This document shows, in pieces, positions 7,663 through 15,946 of a stretch of 64,000 nucleotides of DNA; position 1 is the first letter of the stretch, and the number at the start of each line of letters is the position of its first letter. The DNA lies in contig NZ_QEIJ01000005.1 in NCBI RefSeq assembly GCF_003095395.1, positions 186,001-250,000 of the forward strand, in the 5' to 3' direction. Below the pieces are notes generated by a model that had not been told where the DNA came from, did not search any database, and saw only the letters and a list, made by a program, of their open reading frames with translations. Both the position numbers and the translations under genes were made by a program. The stretch comes from Microbacterium sp. Gd 4-13. Its GTDB lineage: Bacteria > Actinomycetota > Actinomycetes > Actinomycetales > Microbacteriaceae.

Positions 7663-10107
7663 ATGAGCGTCGGCAGCACCGTATCTCCCGTCGACGACCT
7701 GCTCGACGCACTCCGCGGGGGCGCGGCTCTCGACGCCGACGCAGCCGAGGTGCTGCTCGCCGCGACCGGCGCCGACCTCGAGGCGCTGCTCGACCTCGCG
7801 GCGGCGACCCGCGACGAAGGACTCGCGGCCGCCGGCCAACCCGGTGTCATCACGTACTCGCGCAAGGTGTTCGTGCCGCTGACGACCCTCTGCCGCGATC
7901 GCTGCCACTACTGCGTCTTCGTCGACACCCCCGGGCAGCTGCTGAAGAAGCGCAAGCCGGCCTTCATGTCTCCCGAGCAGGTGCTCGCGGTCGTGCGGCA
8001 GGGCCAGGCGATGGGCTGCAAAGAGGTGCTGCTCACCCTGGGCGACCGGCCCGAAGACCGCTGGCCCGAGGCCCGGGCCTGGCTCGACGAGCACGGCTAT
8101 GCCTCGACCCTCGACTACGTGGCCGCGATCGCGCGACTGGTCACCGCCGAGACGGGGCTGCTCGCCCACGCGAACCCCGGGGTCATGCACGCCGACGAGT
8201 TGCGGATGCTGCGCCCCACCGCCCCGTCGATGGGCATGATGCTCGAGACCACCTCGCGCCGGCTCTTCGAGGAGCCCGGGCAGGTGCACTTCGGCTCGCC
8301 CGACAAAGACCCCGACCTGCGGCTGAAGGTGATCGACGAGGCCGGCGCGGCGGGCATCCCGTTCACCACGGGCATCCTCGTCGGGATCGGCGAGACGCTC
8401 CGCGATCGAGCCGAGTCGCTCATCGCGATGCGGGAGCTGCACGAACGTCACGGTCATGTGCAGGAGATCATCGTCCAGAACTTCCGGGCGAAGCCGCGCA
8501 CCGCCATGCAGGACGCCCCCGACGCCGACCTGCTCGAGTACGTCGCCGCGGTCGCCGTCGCCCGACTCGTCTTCGGGCCCCACATGCGCATCCAGGTGCC
8601 GCCGAACCTCTCCGACGCGGCCGAGTTCGCGCTCCTGGTGCGCGCGGGTGCCGACGACTGGGGCGGCATCTCGCCGCTGACGGCCGACCACGTCAACCCC
8701 GAGCGCCCGTGGCCGCACCTCGACGACCTGGCGCGCATGACGGCCGAGCTCGGCTTCGCCCTGCGCGAGCGCCTGACGGCTCAGCCCCCGTTCGTCCGTG
8801 ACGCTGACCGGTGGATCGACCCGGCCCTCCACTCCGCCGTCGCCGCCCTCGCCGACCCCGCGACAGGGTTGGCCGCGGATGTGACGGCGGCGCCTCGCGA
8901 ACCGTACTCAGGCTCATCGGCACCGTCGTCGTCGCATACCCCCGGAATCTCGGGCGTGCCCGCGGTCGCCGACGCGTCCAGCCTGAATACGGGCGAAAGC
9001 CGCGTCGATACTGCCGGGGACGCCTCGCCCGACCGGCGTCCGAGCAGCGACGCGCGGCGGCTGGCGGAGGCCGCCGCGGGCGATCCCCTCGCGCTCGACG
9101 ACGCCGAGTGGGCGACGCTGCTGCACGCGACGGGCACCGATCTCGACGCGCTCGCGGCCACGGCCGACGACGTGCGCCGGTATACCGTCGGCGAGACCGT
9201 CAGCCTCGTCGTCAACCGCAATCTGTCGTCGTCCGGGTTCCGCGCCGCCGGTCGTCGCGGCGTGGGCACGTTCGGCCTCGACGACGTCGCGCAGATCGCC
9301 GCCGACGCGGCCGACCTCGGCGCCACCGAGGTGTGCGTGCAGGGCCGGCTCGAGGCGTCAGAAGATCCCCGCGCCTACCTCGACATCGCGCGAGCGGTGA
9401 AGACCGCAGCCCCCGGCGTGCACCTCCACGCCTATCGCCCCCAGGACGTGTGGGACCTCGCCGACCGGGGCGGGCTCGGCCTCGACGGCGCTCTGGCCGC
9501 CCTCCGCGACGCGGGCGTCGACACCGTTCCCGGCACCGGCGTCAAGGTGCTCAGCGACCGGGTGCGCGCCCTCGTCGCCCCCGGTGACGTCGAGGTCGAC
9601 CGCTGGGTCGCGGCCATCACCGCTGTCCACCGCGCGGGCTTCCGCTCGACGTCGGTGCTGTTCTACGGACACGTCGAGACGGCCGCCGAGCGCGTCGCGC
9701 ACCTGCGCGAACTGCGCCGCATCCAGGGCGAGACGAACGGGTTCACCGAGTTCGTGCCCATACCTCTGCCGGGTCACAGCATCCCGCTCGTCGCCGGCCG
9801 CGCTCCGCTCGACGAGCACCGCGCGATGGTCGCGGTCTCACGCCTGCTGCTCTCGGGCAGCATCCCGCACGTGCAGATCCCGTGGACCCGGGTGGGGAAG
9901 GATGCTGCGGCCGAGCTGCTGCGCTCGGGCGGCGACGACCTCGGAGGAGCGCTCCTCGACGGACGCGTGCTCCCCGACGCCGGGGTCGAGCAGGGGCTCG
10001 AGCTGCCGGTCGCCGACGCCGCGCGGATCGCCGCACGCCTGTTCCGCCCGTTCCGTCTGCGCACCACCGACTACGGCACCCCGGCCCGCGGGCCGGGCAT
10101 CCCGTGA
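7663..10107 (+). CDS. fbiC: FbiC-type FO synthase with intact CofG half and cysteine-less CofH half
   Basis: FbiC fuses CofG and CofH, the two radical-SAM enzymes that make the deazaflavin FO of coenzyme F420. The CofG half (about 1-395) is intact: CX3CX2C is C77, C81, C84 (in TLCRDRCHYC), followed by LTLGDRPEDRW, HANPGVM and the QNFRAKPRTAM segment. A low-complexity Ser/Pro linker follows (about 400-460). The CofH half keeps its flanks (DDVRRYTVGETVSLVVNRN, ATEVCVQG, FTEFVPIP, GGDDLGG). However, the region that should carry the second cysteine cluster is reduced to LSSSGFRAAGRRGVGTF (521-537), with no Cys at all. The frame is continuous, so this is not a sequencing frameshift. The downstream monooxygenase gene overlaps by 4 nt. 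Confidence 0.9.
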   Translation: MSVGSTVSPVDDLLDALRGGAALDADAAEVLLAATGADLEALLDLAAATRDEGLAAAGQPGVITYSRKVFVPLTTLCRDRCHYCVFVDTPGQLLKKRKPAFMSPEQVLAVVRQGQAMGCKEVLLTLGDRPEDRWPEARAWLDEHGYASTLDYVAAIARLVTAETGLLAHANPGVMHADELRMLRPTAPSMGMMLETTSRRLFEEPGQVHFGSPDKDPDLRLKVIDEAGAAGIPFTTGILVGIGETLRDRAESLIAMRELHERHGHVQEIIVQNFRAKPRTAMQDAPDADLLEYVAAVAVARLVFGPHMRIQVPPNLSDAAEFALLVRAGADDWGGISPLTADHVNPERPWPHLDDLARMTAELGFALRERLTAQPPFVRDADRWIDPALHSAVAALADPATGLAADVTAAPREPYSGSSAPSSSHTPGISGVPAVADASSLNTGESRVDTAGDASPDRRPSSDARRLAEAAAGDPLALDDAEWATLLHATGTDLDALAATADDVRRYTVGETVSLVVNRNLSSSGFRAAGRRGVGTFGLDDVAQIAADAADLGATEVCVQGRLEASEDPRAYLDIARAVKTAAPGVHLHAYRPQDVWDLADRGGLGLDGALAALRDAGVDTVPGTGVKVLSDRVRALVAPGDVEVDRWVAAITAVHRAGFRSTSVLFYGHVETAAERVAHLRELRRIQGETNGFTEFVPIPLPGHSIPLVAGRAPLDEHRAMVAVSRLLLSGSIPHVQIPWTRVGKDAAAELLRSGGDDLGGALLDGRVLPDAGVEQGLELPVADAARIAARLFRPFRLRTTDYGTPARGPGIP

Positions 10108-11594
10108 CCCGGGTCGACGTCGCGATCGTCGGGGCGGGGTTCGCCGGCCTCGGCATGGCGATGGCCCTGCGTCGCGCGGGCCGCGACGACTTCGTCGTGC
10201 TCGAGCGCGGCGAGACGGTCGGCGGCACCTGGCGCGACAACACCTACCCCGGTGTCGCCTGCGACGTGCCGTCGCACCTCTACGGTTTCGCCGCGCACCC
10301 GCACCCGGCGTGGTCGGCCACCTTCGCGCCGGGGCCCGAGATCCACGCCTACCTCGAAGCCGTCGCCGAGCACGAGAGGCTCGGCGACCGCCTGCGCCTG
10401 CGCACACCCGTGTTGGGCGCCGAGTGGGATGCTGCGGCCGCCCTCTGGCGGATCGACGCGGGCGGGGAGACCATCGAAGCGTCCTCGCTCGTGCTGGCGT
10501 GCGGGCGCCTGACCGAGCCCCACGTGCCGTCGATCCCGGGACTCGAGTCGTTCCCCGGCGCGATCTTCCACTCCGCGCGCTGGGACCACTCCGTCGAGCT
10601 CGCCGGCGCGCGCGTCGCGGTCGTGGGCACCGGCGCGAGCGCCGTCCAGCTCGTGCCCGAACTCGCCCGTACCGCCGACGTGACGCTGTTCCAGCGCACC
10701 CCCGCGTGGATCGTGCCCCGCGGCGGCCGCGACTACAGCGCCGAAGAGCGGGCGAGGTTCGCCACCCACCCCGATGAGCTCGCGCGGCTGCGCGCCGAGC
10801 TCTACGTCGAGGGCGAGGCGCGCTTCGCGTCGCGCTCGGGCGATGCCGCCGCCTCGGCCGCCGCCCGCGCGGTCGCTCACGCGCACCTGGAGCGTCAGGT
10901 CGCCGACCCCGTGCTCCGACGGGCGCTCACCCCCGACTACGCCTTCGGCTGCAAGCGGGTGCTGCTCTCCGACGAGTTCTATCCGGCGGTCGCGTCCGAC
11001 GCGGTCGCCCTCGAAGCATCCGCCCTCGCATCGGTGGACGGAACAACTCTTGTCGCCGGGAGCGGTGCGCGGTACGAGGCCGACGTCATCGTGCTCGCCA
11101 CCGGATTCGCCGCCTCGCGGCAGCCCTACGCCGAACTCGTGCGCGGGGAGGGTGGCACGACGCTGGCGGAGCACTGGGCGGACGGCATGACGTCGTTCGC
11201 CTCGACCGTCGTGCCGGGCTTTCCGAATCTCTTCGTGCTCAACGGGCCGAACGCGAGCCTCGGCCACAACTCGTCGGTGCTGATGAGCGAGGAGCAGGCG
11301 GCGTACGTCGTGCGCGCCCTCGTCGAGCGCGACCGTCGCGCCGACGGCGTGCTGCGCACCCGGCCCGAGGCCGAGGCGGCGTACACCGACGAGATCGCGA
11401 CCGCCGCCGCATCCACCCCCTGGCTCACCGGGTGCGGCAACTGGTACGTCGACGATCGTTCGGGGCGGCTCACGCTGTTGTGGCCCGGCACCGTGCAGGC
11501 TTTCCGTGAGCGGCTCGCCGCCGCCGACGGAAGCGAATTCGAACCCGCGCACGCGCCCTCGCGTCACGGCCAGACCAGAGGAGAGACGACATGA
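10104..11594 (+). CDS. FAD-dependent monooxygenase of Baeyer-Villiger type
   Basis: The product has 496 residues with an N-terminal FAD Rossmann motif GAGFAG (10-15), the GGTWRDNTYPGVACD segment and a second nucleotide motif VVGTGASAVQ (about 173-182). Between them is FPGAIFHSARWD, which fits the Baeyer-Villiger fingerprint FxGxxxHxxxW(P/D). Family members insert oxygen next to carbonyls using NADPH and O2; the substrate is unknown here. GTG 10104 overlaps the fbiC stop (GTGA) and its own stop overlaps fgd by 4 nt. It is therefore embedded in the F420 operon, which suggests a link to F420 redox chemistry that family knowledge alone would not predict. Confidence 0.85.
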   Translation: MTRVDVAIVGAGFAGLGMAMALRRAGRDDFVVLERGETVGGTWRDNTYPGVACDVPSHLYGFAAHPHPAWSATFAPGPEIHAYLEAVAEHERLGDRLRLRTPVLGAEWDAAAALWRIDAGGETIEASSLVLACGRLTEPHVPSIPGLESFPGAIFHSARWDHSVELAGARVAVVGTGASAVQLVPELARTADVTLFQRTPAWIVPRGGRDYSAEERARFATHPDELARLRAELYVEGEARFASRSGDAAASAAARAVAHAHLERQVADPVLRRALTPDYAFGCKRVLLSDEFYPAVASDAVALEASALASVDGTTLVAGSGARYEADVIVLATGFAASRQPYAELVRGEGGTTLAEHWADGMTSFASTVVPGFPNLFVLNGPNASLGHNSSVLMSEEQAAYVVRALVERDRRADGVLRTRPEAEAAYTDEIATAAASTPWLTGCGNWYVDDRSGRLTLLWPGTVQAFRERLAAADGSEFEPAHAPSRHGQTRGETT

Positions 11595-12610
11595 CCGTCC
11601 CGTTGCGTTTCGGATACAAGGCGTCCAGCGAGCAGTTCGGTCCGTCCGAGCTGCTCGATTTCGCCGTGCTGGCGGAGGAGATGGGGTTCGACTCCGTCTT
11701 CCTCTCCGACCATCTCCAGCCCTGGATGCACGAGGGGGGCCACGCCCCCGCGGCACTCCCGTGGCTCGGAGCGCTCGGCGCCCGCACGTCGACCATCGTG
11801 ATGGGCACGTCGGTGCTCACCCCCACGTTCCGCTACCACCCGGGCGTCGTCGCGCAGGCCTTCGCGACCCTCGGTGTGATGTACCCGGGGCGGGTCATCC
11901 TCGGGGTGGGCACGGGTGAGGCGCTCAACGAGGTCACCCTCGGACTGGAGTGGCCCGAGCCGCCCGAGCGGTTCCAGCGCCTCAAGGAGGCGATCATCCT
12001 CATCGAGAAGCTCTGGGCCGACGAGCGCGTCACCTACGAGGGGACCTACTACTCGGTCAAGGACGCCACGATCTACGACCGCCCGCCGGCCGACCAGACC
12101 GTGCCGATCTACATCGGCGCGTCAGGGCCGGCGGCCACGCGCCTGGCCGGACGCATCGCCGATGGCTACATCACCACGAGCGGCAAAGACCCGGCGCTCT
12201 ACACCGACACGCTGCTGCCCGCTCTCGCCGAAGGTCTGGAGAAGGCCGGACGCGAGGCCGACGCGATCGACACGATGATCGAGGTCAAGGTCTCGTACCA
12301 CCCCGACCACGACACCGCGATGGAGAAGACCCGCTTCTGGGCGCCCCTCGCCCTCTCTCCCGAGGAGAAGCGCGACGTGCACGACCCGCTCGAGATGCAG
12401 CGGCTCGCCTCCGAGCTGCCGCTGGAGCGCGCGGCATCGCGCTTCATCGTCTCGACCGACCCCGATGAGCACGTCGAGAAGATCGCGCGGTACGTCGAGC
12501 TGGGCTTCCGTCACCTCGTGTTCCACGACCCGGGGCACGACCAGGCCGAGTTCCTGCGCATGTACGGGGCCGAGATCCTGCCGCGCCTGCGCGCGCGCTT
12601 CGCCGACTGA
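11591..12610 (+). CDS. fgd: F420-dependent glucose-6-phosphate dehydrogenase
   Basis: This enzyme oxidises glucose 6-phosphate to 6-phosphogluconolactone while reducing F420, and is the main source of F420H2 in mycobacteria. The 339-residue luciferase-like barrel matches FGD closely. It has SDHLQPW with the catalytic His (H41) and Trp (W45), TSVLTPTFRYHP, and LGVGTGEALNE with the catalytic Glu (E110). It also has YIGASGP, TTSGKDPALYT for phosphate binding, and FWAPLALSPEEK and HLVFHDPGHDQ near the C-terminus. ATG 11591 overlaps the monooxygenase stop, so it is the third cistron of the fbiC operon. Its strong conservation implies that the cell really uses F420. Confidence 0.9.
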   Translation: MTVPLRFGYKASSEQFGPSELLDFAVLAEEMGFDSVFLSDHLQPWMHEGGHAPAALPWLGALGARTSTIVMGTSVLTPTFRYHPGVVAQAFATLGVMYPGRVILGVGTGEALNEVTLGLEWPEPPERFQRLKEAIILIEKLWADERVTYEGTYYSVKDATIYDRPPADQTVPIYIGASGPAATRLAGRIADGYITTSGKDPALYTDTLLPALAEGLEKAGREADAIDTMIEVKVSYHPDHDTAMEKTRFWAPLALSPEEKRDVHDPLEMQRLASELPLERAASRFIVSTDPDEHVEKIARYVELGFRHLVFHDPGHDQAEFLRMYGAEILPRLRARFAD

Positions 12611-12660
12611 ACCCTTCGCGGGTTCGCGGCAAGCCCGCCCCCGTTCGCCCCGCCCTCGGG

Positions 12661-12673
12661 CAGAATTGTCGTG
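12661..12673 (+). promoter_or_regulatory. -10 hexamer before cofC
   Basis: CAGAAT (12661-12666) precedes ATG 12674 by 7 nt, with an alternative GTG at 12671. There is no ribosome-binding site. A small hairpin (GAACCC-5 nt-GGGTTC, about 12612-12628) just upstream may end the fgd transcript. Confidence 0.45.
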
Positions 12674-13351
12674 ATGTCTCTGACTGACCGCTTCTCGCCG
12701 CGCTCCTCGCCCGCGCCGGCCGAACACGCAAGCTCCGGGTGGGTCGTCATCGTGCCGGTGAAGTCGTCGGACGTCGGCAAGTCCCGGCTGTCGGATGCCG
12801 CGCCCGACCGCGCGGCGCTGGCCCGCGCGCTCGCGCTCGACACCATCGCGGCCGCGGCGGCGGCGACGGCGGTCGAGCGCGTGATCGTCGTGACCGAGGA
12901 CGCCGACATCGCGGCCGCCGTTCGCCGGATGCGGACGGTCGACGTCGTCCGCGAGGGCGACACCCGCGGGCTCGACGCCGCGATCGCGACCGGGGCGGCC
13001 GCCGCCGGATCCGACGTGCCGCGTGCAGCCCTGCTCGGCGACCTGCCGGCGCTGCGTCCGTTCGACCTCGACACCGCTCTCGAGGCCGCGCAGGCCGTGG
13101 AGCGCGGCGTGGTCGCCGATGCCGAGGGCGAGGGGTCGACGCTCGTGACCGCCCGGGCCGGCGCGACCTGGCTCTCGGCCTTTGGCGAAGACTCCTTCTC
13201 GCGCCACAAGCTGCTGGGCTGCACGCCCCTCGACCTGCCCGCCGACTCGACCCTGCGCCGTGACGTCGACACCGCCGAACAGCTGGCCGCAGCATCCGCC
13301 CTGGGTCTGGGCGAGCGCACGACCGCCGTGCTGACGTCGTCTGCGGCCTAG
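12674..13351 (+). CDS. fbiD: 2-phospho-L-lactate (or PEP) guanylyltransferase
   Basis: CofC/FbiD activates 2-phospholactate or phosphoenolpyruvate with GTP, giving the donor that CofD adds to FO. The 225-residue protein starts the nucleotidyltransferase fold with VVIVPVKSSDVGKSRLS and continues with RVIVVTEDADI, GLDAAIATGAAAA, LLGDLPALRP (a metal-binding Asp region) and the C-terminal FGEDSFSRHKLLG and STLRRDVDTAEQL motifs, all typical of CofC. The first about 20 residues are a variable Ser/Pro tail. It is convergent with cofD across an inverted repeat, so the two partner enzymes are transcribed separately. Confidence 0.9.
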   Translation: MSLTDRFSPRSSPAPAEHASSGWVVIVPVKSSDVGKSRLSDAAPDRAALARALALDTIAAAAAATAVERVIVVTEDADIAAAVRRMRTVDVVREGDTRGLDAAIATGAAAAGSDVPRAALLGDLPALRPFDLDTALEAAQAVERGVVADAEGEGSTLVTARAGATWLSAFGEDSFSRHKLLGCTPLDLPADSTLRRDVDTAEQLAAASALGLGERTTAVLTSSAA

Positions 13352-13365
13352 CCCCGGCGGACTCA

Positions 13366-13426
13366 GCGCACGAGTTCTGCCCGAGCACACGGGTCGGGCG
13401 CGGCCAGAGCGCGTGCGCTCGTGCGC
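13366..13426. terminator. Nested inverted repeat between cofC and cofD
   Basis: GCGCACGAG (13366-13374) pairs perfectly with CTCGTGCGC (13418-13426). Inside it, GCCCGA pairs with TCGGGC around a 9-nt loop. It lies between two convergent genes and is probably a bidirectional terminator. Confidence 0.55.
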
Positions 13427-13448
13427 AAGCCGTGTTGTCGCGGGCGGA

Positions 13449-14411
13449 TCAGACGCCGGCGGCGGCGAGGGCAGAGGCTGCGATCGCGGCGGACGCGTCG
13501 ACGTCGCTCATCCACAGCGGGGTGACGACAGGGCGGATGCCGGCGGCCTCGACCGCCGCGGCGCCATCGGCGTCTTCGGTCGCGACGAGCCACGCGTCGA
13601 GCAGGCCGCCCCTCGACCGGGCGCCGTAGTGCGCCCCGACGGCGGCGGCGGAGGTCTCGACGCCGATCGCGGCGAGGCAGACGTCGGCCATACCGCGCGC
13701 CACCCTGCCGCCGATGATCGGCGAGACACCCACGACGGGCGCGGATGCTGCGGCCAGAGCCTCGCGGATGCCCGGCACCCGCAGGATCGGACCGATCGAC
13801 ACCACGGGGTTCGACGGCGCGATCAGCACCACGTCGGCGGCGGCGATCGCCTCCGTCACGCCGGGCGCGGGTACGGCCGACCCGACCCCGGGGTTGTCGA
13901 AGCGGGCGGGGGCGAGGGTGGCGCGATAACGCGTCCACCACTCCTGGAAATGCAGGTCACGGCCGTCCTCGAGCACCACGCGGGTGTCGACCTCGGCGTC
14001 GGTCATCGGCAGCATCCTCACCCCGAGCGGCCAGCGGGCCGACAGCCGCTCGACGACCTGCGCGGGGGTCGCTCCGTCGCGCAGCCATCCCGTGCGGGCG
14101 AGGTGCGTGCCGAGATCGAGATCGCCGAGGGTGAACCACGGCCAGCCCGCACCCCACGCCTGGAGCTCCTCGTTGACGCGCTCGGTGTCACCCTGACGCC
14201 CCCACCCGCGCTGGGTGTCGTTGACCCCGGCGAGGGCGTAGAGGATCGAGTCGATGTCGGGCTGCAGCCGCACGCCCGAGAGCCACAGGTCGTCCCCGGT
14301 GTTGACGACGACCGTCGCCTCGGGCCCGCCGCGGCGTGCGAGCGCCTCGCGCACGCCGAGCGTGAACTTCGCCCCGCCGACCCCGCCGGCGAGCACGACG
14401 ACGCGGGTCAT
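13449..14411 (-). CDS. fbiA: 2-phospho-L-lactate transferase (CofD/FbiA)
   Basis: CofD/FbiA transfers the phospholactyl (or phosphoenolpyruvyl) group to FO, giving F420-0 or its dehydro form. The 320-residue protein starts with MTRVVVLAGGVGGAKF, the glycine-rich family signature. It continues with VVNTGDDLWLSGVRLQPDID, FTLGDLDLGTHLART, RMLPMTDAEVDT, DVVLIAPSNPVVSIGPIL and VVGVSPIIGG, all characteristic of CofD. The ATG at 14411 is the only start giving the conserved N-terminus; a longer open frame adds non-homologous residues. No cofE/fbiB (glutamyl ligase) gene accompanies it. Confidence 0.92.
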   Translation of the reverse strand: MTRVVVLAGGVGGAKFTLGVREALARRGGPEATVVVNTGDDLWLSGVRLQPDIDSILYALAGVNDTQRGWGRQGDTERVNEELQAWGAGWPWFTLGDLDLGTHLARTGWLRDGATPAQVVERLSARWPLGVRMLPMTDAEVDTRVVLEDGRDLHFQEWWTRYRATLAPARFDNPGVGSAVPAPGVTEAIAAADVVLIAPSNPVVSIGPILRVPGIREALAAASAPVVGVSPIIGGRVARGMADVCLAAIGVETSAAAVGAHYGARSRGGLLDAWLVATEDADGAAAVEAAGIRPVVTPLWMSDVDASAAIAASALAAAGV

Positions 14412-14426
14412 CGGGAGCCCGCCGCC

Positions 14427-14503
14427 GAAGGTGCCGCCTTCTGCCGAGGGTGGTCGAAAACTCGGCCTGGTTCGGCGGGAACGGGCACCTTCGGCGAAGG
14501 TGC
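14427..14503. repeat. Intergenic inverted repeat sharing sequence with 57584-57641
   Basis: The left arm (14427-14447) begins GAAGGTGCC and the right arm (14471-14492) is its imperfect complement. The right arm contains TTCGGCGGGAACGGGCAC, which matches the repeat near 57.6 kb at 17 of 18 positions. A separate perfect palindrome GCACCTTCG-G-CGAAGGTGC occupies 14485-14503. It lies between hemL (end) and cofD (start), both on the minus strand. Confidence 0.55.
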
Positions 14504-14511
14504 GACGCCGG

Positions 14512-15849
14512 TCACGAGCCCAGCGGAGGCTGAGGGGCGGATGCTGCGGCGCGGGCCGCATCCGGAAGCGCCGCCACGATGCGCTCGAGGGCTGCCTCGT
14601 CGTGCGCGGCGGTGAGGAACCATGCCTCGTAGACGCTCGGCGGGAGGGAGACACCCGCGTCGAGCATCGCGTGGAAGAACGGGGGGTATCGCCAGGCGTC
14701 CTGCGTCAGCGCTGTGGCGTAGTCGCGGGGGGCGTCGGGGAGGAACGCGACACCGAACAGCGACCCCGCGCGGGGCACGGCGTGCACGACGCCCTCGGCG
14801 GTGAGTGCCGCCGACAGCGCGTCGGCGACGACGGCCGCTGCCGCGTCGACCCGGGCGTAGACCTCGGGGGTGGCCAGGCGCAGGGTCGCGATGCCGGCCG
14901 CGACCGACAGCGGGTTCCCCGAGAGCGTGCCCGCCTGGTAGACGGGGCCGAGCGGGGCGAGGGCGTCCATGACGTCGGCGCGACCGCCGAGAGCGGCCAG
15001 CGGCATCCCTCCTCCGACGACCTTGCCGAAGGTGAAGAGATCGGGGGTGAAGGCCTCGCCGGCCGCGGCCTGCAGGCCCCAGTACCCCGCGGGGTGCACG
15101 CGGAAGCCGGTGAGCACCTCGTCGATGATGAGGAGCGCGCCGTTGTCGTGGGCGATGTCGGCGAGCGCGGCGTTGTAGCCGGGAAGCGGAGCGACGACGC
15201 CCATGTTCGCCGCCGCCGCCTCGACGATGACGGCCGCGATCCGGTCGCCGTGCAGCGCGAAGGCCTCGCGCACCGCGTCGAGGTCGTTGTAGGGCAGCAC
15301 GAGCGTCTGCGCCGCGATCGGGCCGGGGACACCGGCCGATCCGGGCAGGGCGAGTGTCGCCACGCCGGAGCCCGCGGCGGCCAGCAGTCCGTCGGAGTGG
15401 CCGTGGTAGTGCCCGGCGAACTTGATGAGGAGGTCGCGGCCCGTGACGCCGCGCGCGAGGCGGATCGCGGTCATCGTCGCCTCGGTGCCCGTCGAGACCA
15501 GCCGCACCTTCTCGACCGGCTTCGCATCGCCGACGGCTACCCGCTCGGCGATGAGGGAGGCGAGCTCCACCTCCGCGCCGGTCGGCGCGCCGAACGAGAG
15601 CCCGCGGGCGGCCGCGGTCTGCACGGCCTCCACGATCTCGGGGTGCGCGTGACCCAGCAGGGCGGGACCCCAGGAGGCCACGAGGTCGACGAACTCGCGT
15701 CCCGCAGCATCCGTCACCGTCGCACCGCGCGCCGAAGCGAGGAACCGCGGCGTGCCGCCGACCGACCCGTAGGCGCGCACGGGCGAGTTCACCCCGCCCG
15801 GGATCACCTCGCGCGCGCGGTCGAAGAGCTCGTCATTGCGATCGGTCAT
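14512..15849 (-). CDS. hemL: Glutamate-1-semialdehyde 2,1-aminomutase
   Basis: HemL is a PLP enzyme that isomerises glutamate-1-semialdehyde to 5-aminolevulinate, the second C5-pathway step after HemA. The 445-residue protein has the expected features: [17 protein letters not shown] at the N-terminus, [30 protein letters not shown], the PLP-pocket [12 protein letters not shown], and the Schiff-base lysine in [15 protein letters not shown] 15849 has GGAG 7 nt upstream. It is the last gene of the hemQ-C-D-B-L run and is separated from hemB by 97 nt containing a weak hairpin. Confidence 0.95.
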   Translation of the reverse strand: MTDRNDELFDRAREVIPGGVNSPVRAYGSVGGTPRFLASARGATVTDAAGREFVDLVASWGPALLGHAHPEIVEAVQTAAARGLSFGAPTGAEVELASLIAERVAVGDAKPVEKVRLVSTGTEATMTAIRLARGVTGRDLLIKFAGHYHGHSDGLLAAAGSGVATLALPGSAGVPGPIAAQTLVLPYNDLDAVREAFALHGDRIAAVIVEAAAANMGVVAPLPGYNAALADIAHDNGALLIIDEVLTGFRVHPAGYWGLQAAAGEAFTPDLFTFGKVVGGGMPLAALGGRADVMDALAPLGPVYQAGTLSGNPLSVAAGIATLRLATPEVYARVDAAAAVVADALSAALTAEGVVHAVPRAGSLFGVAFLPDAPRDYATALTQDAWRYPPFFHAMLDAGVSLPPSVYEAWFLTAAHDEAALERIVAALPDAARAAASAPQPPLGS

Positions 15850-15946
15850 TCGGGTCTCCGTTCGAAATCCAGGAGGAAAGAGTCATTCCGTCGCCCCGCC
15901 CACCCAGAACGCGTGTTCTTCCTGGGTTCTGAACGGCGAAGGCGGC

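Noticed and set aside
9160..9330. Frameshift as the reason for missing CofH cysteines
   Set aside because: The other two plus-strand frames across this region also do not encode the cysteine cluster, and homology resumes in the same frame on both sides.
10071..11756. Long open frame antisense to the monooxygenase gene
   Set aside because: It is a by-product of high GC on the complementary strand: no conserved domain, no ribosome site, and the plus-strand gene has clear FAD and Baeyer-Villiger motifs.
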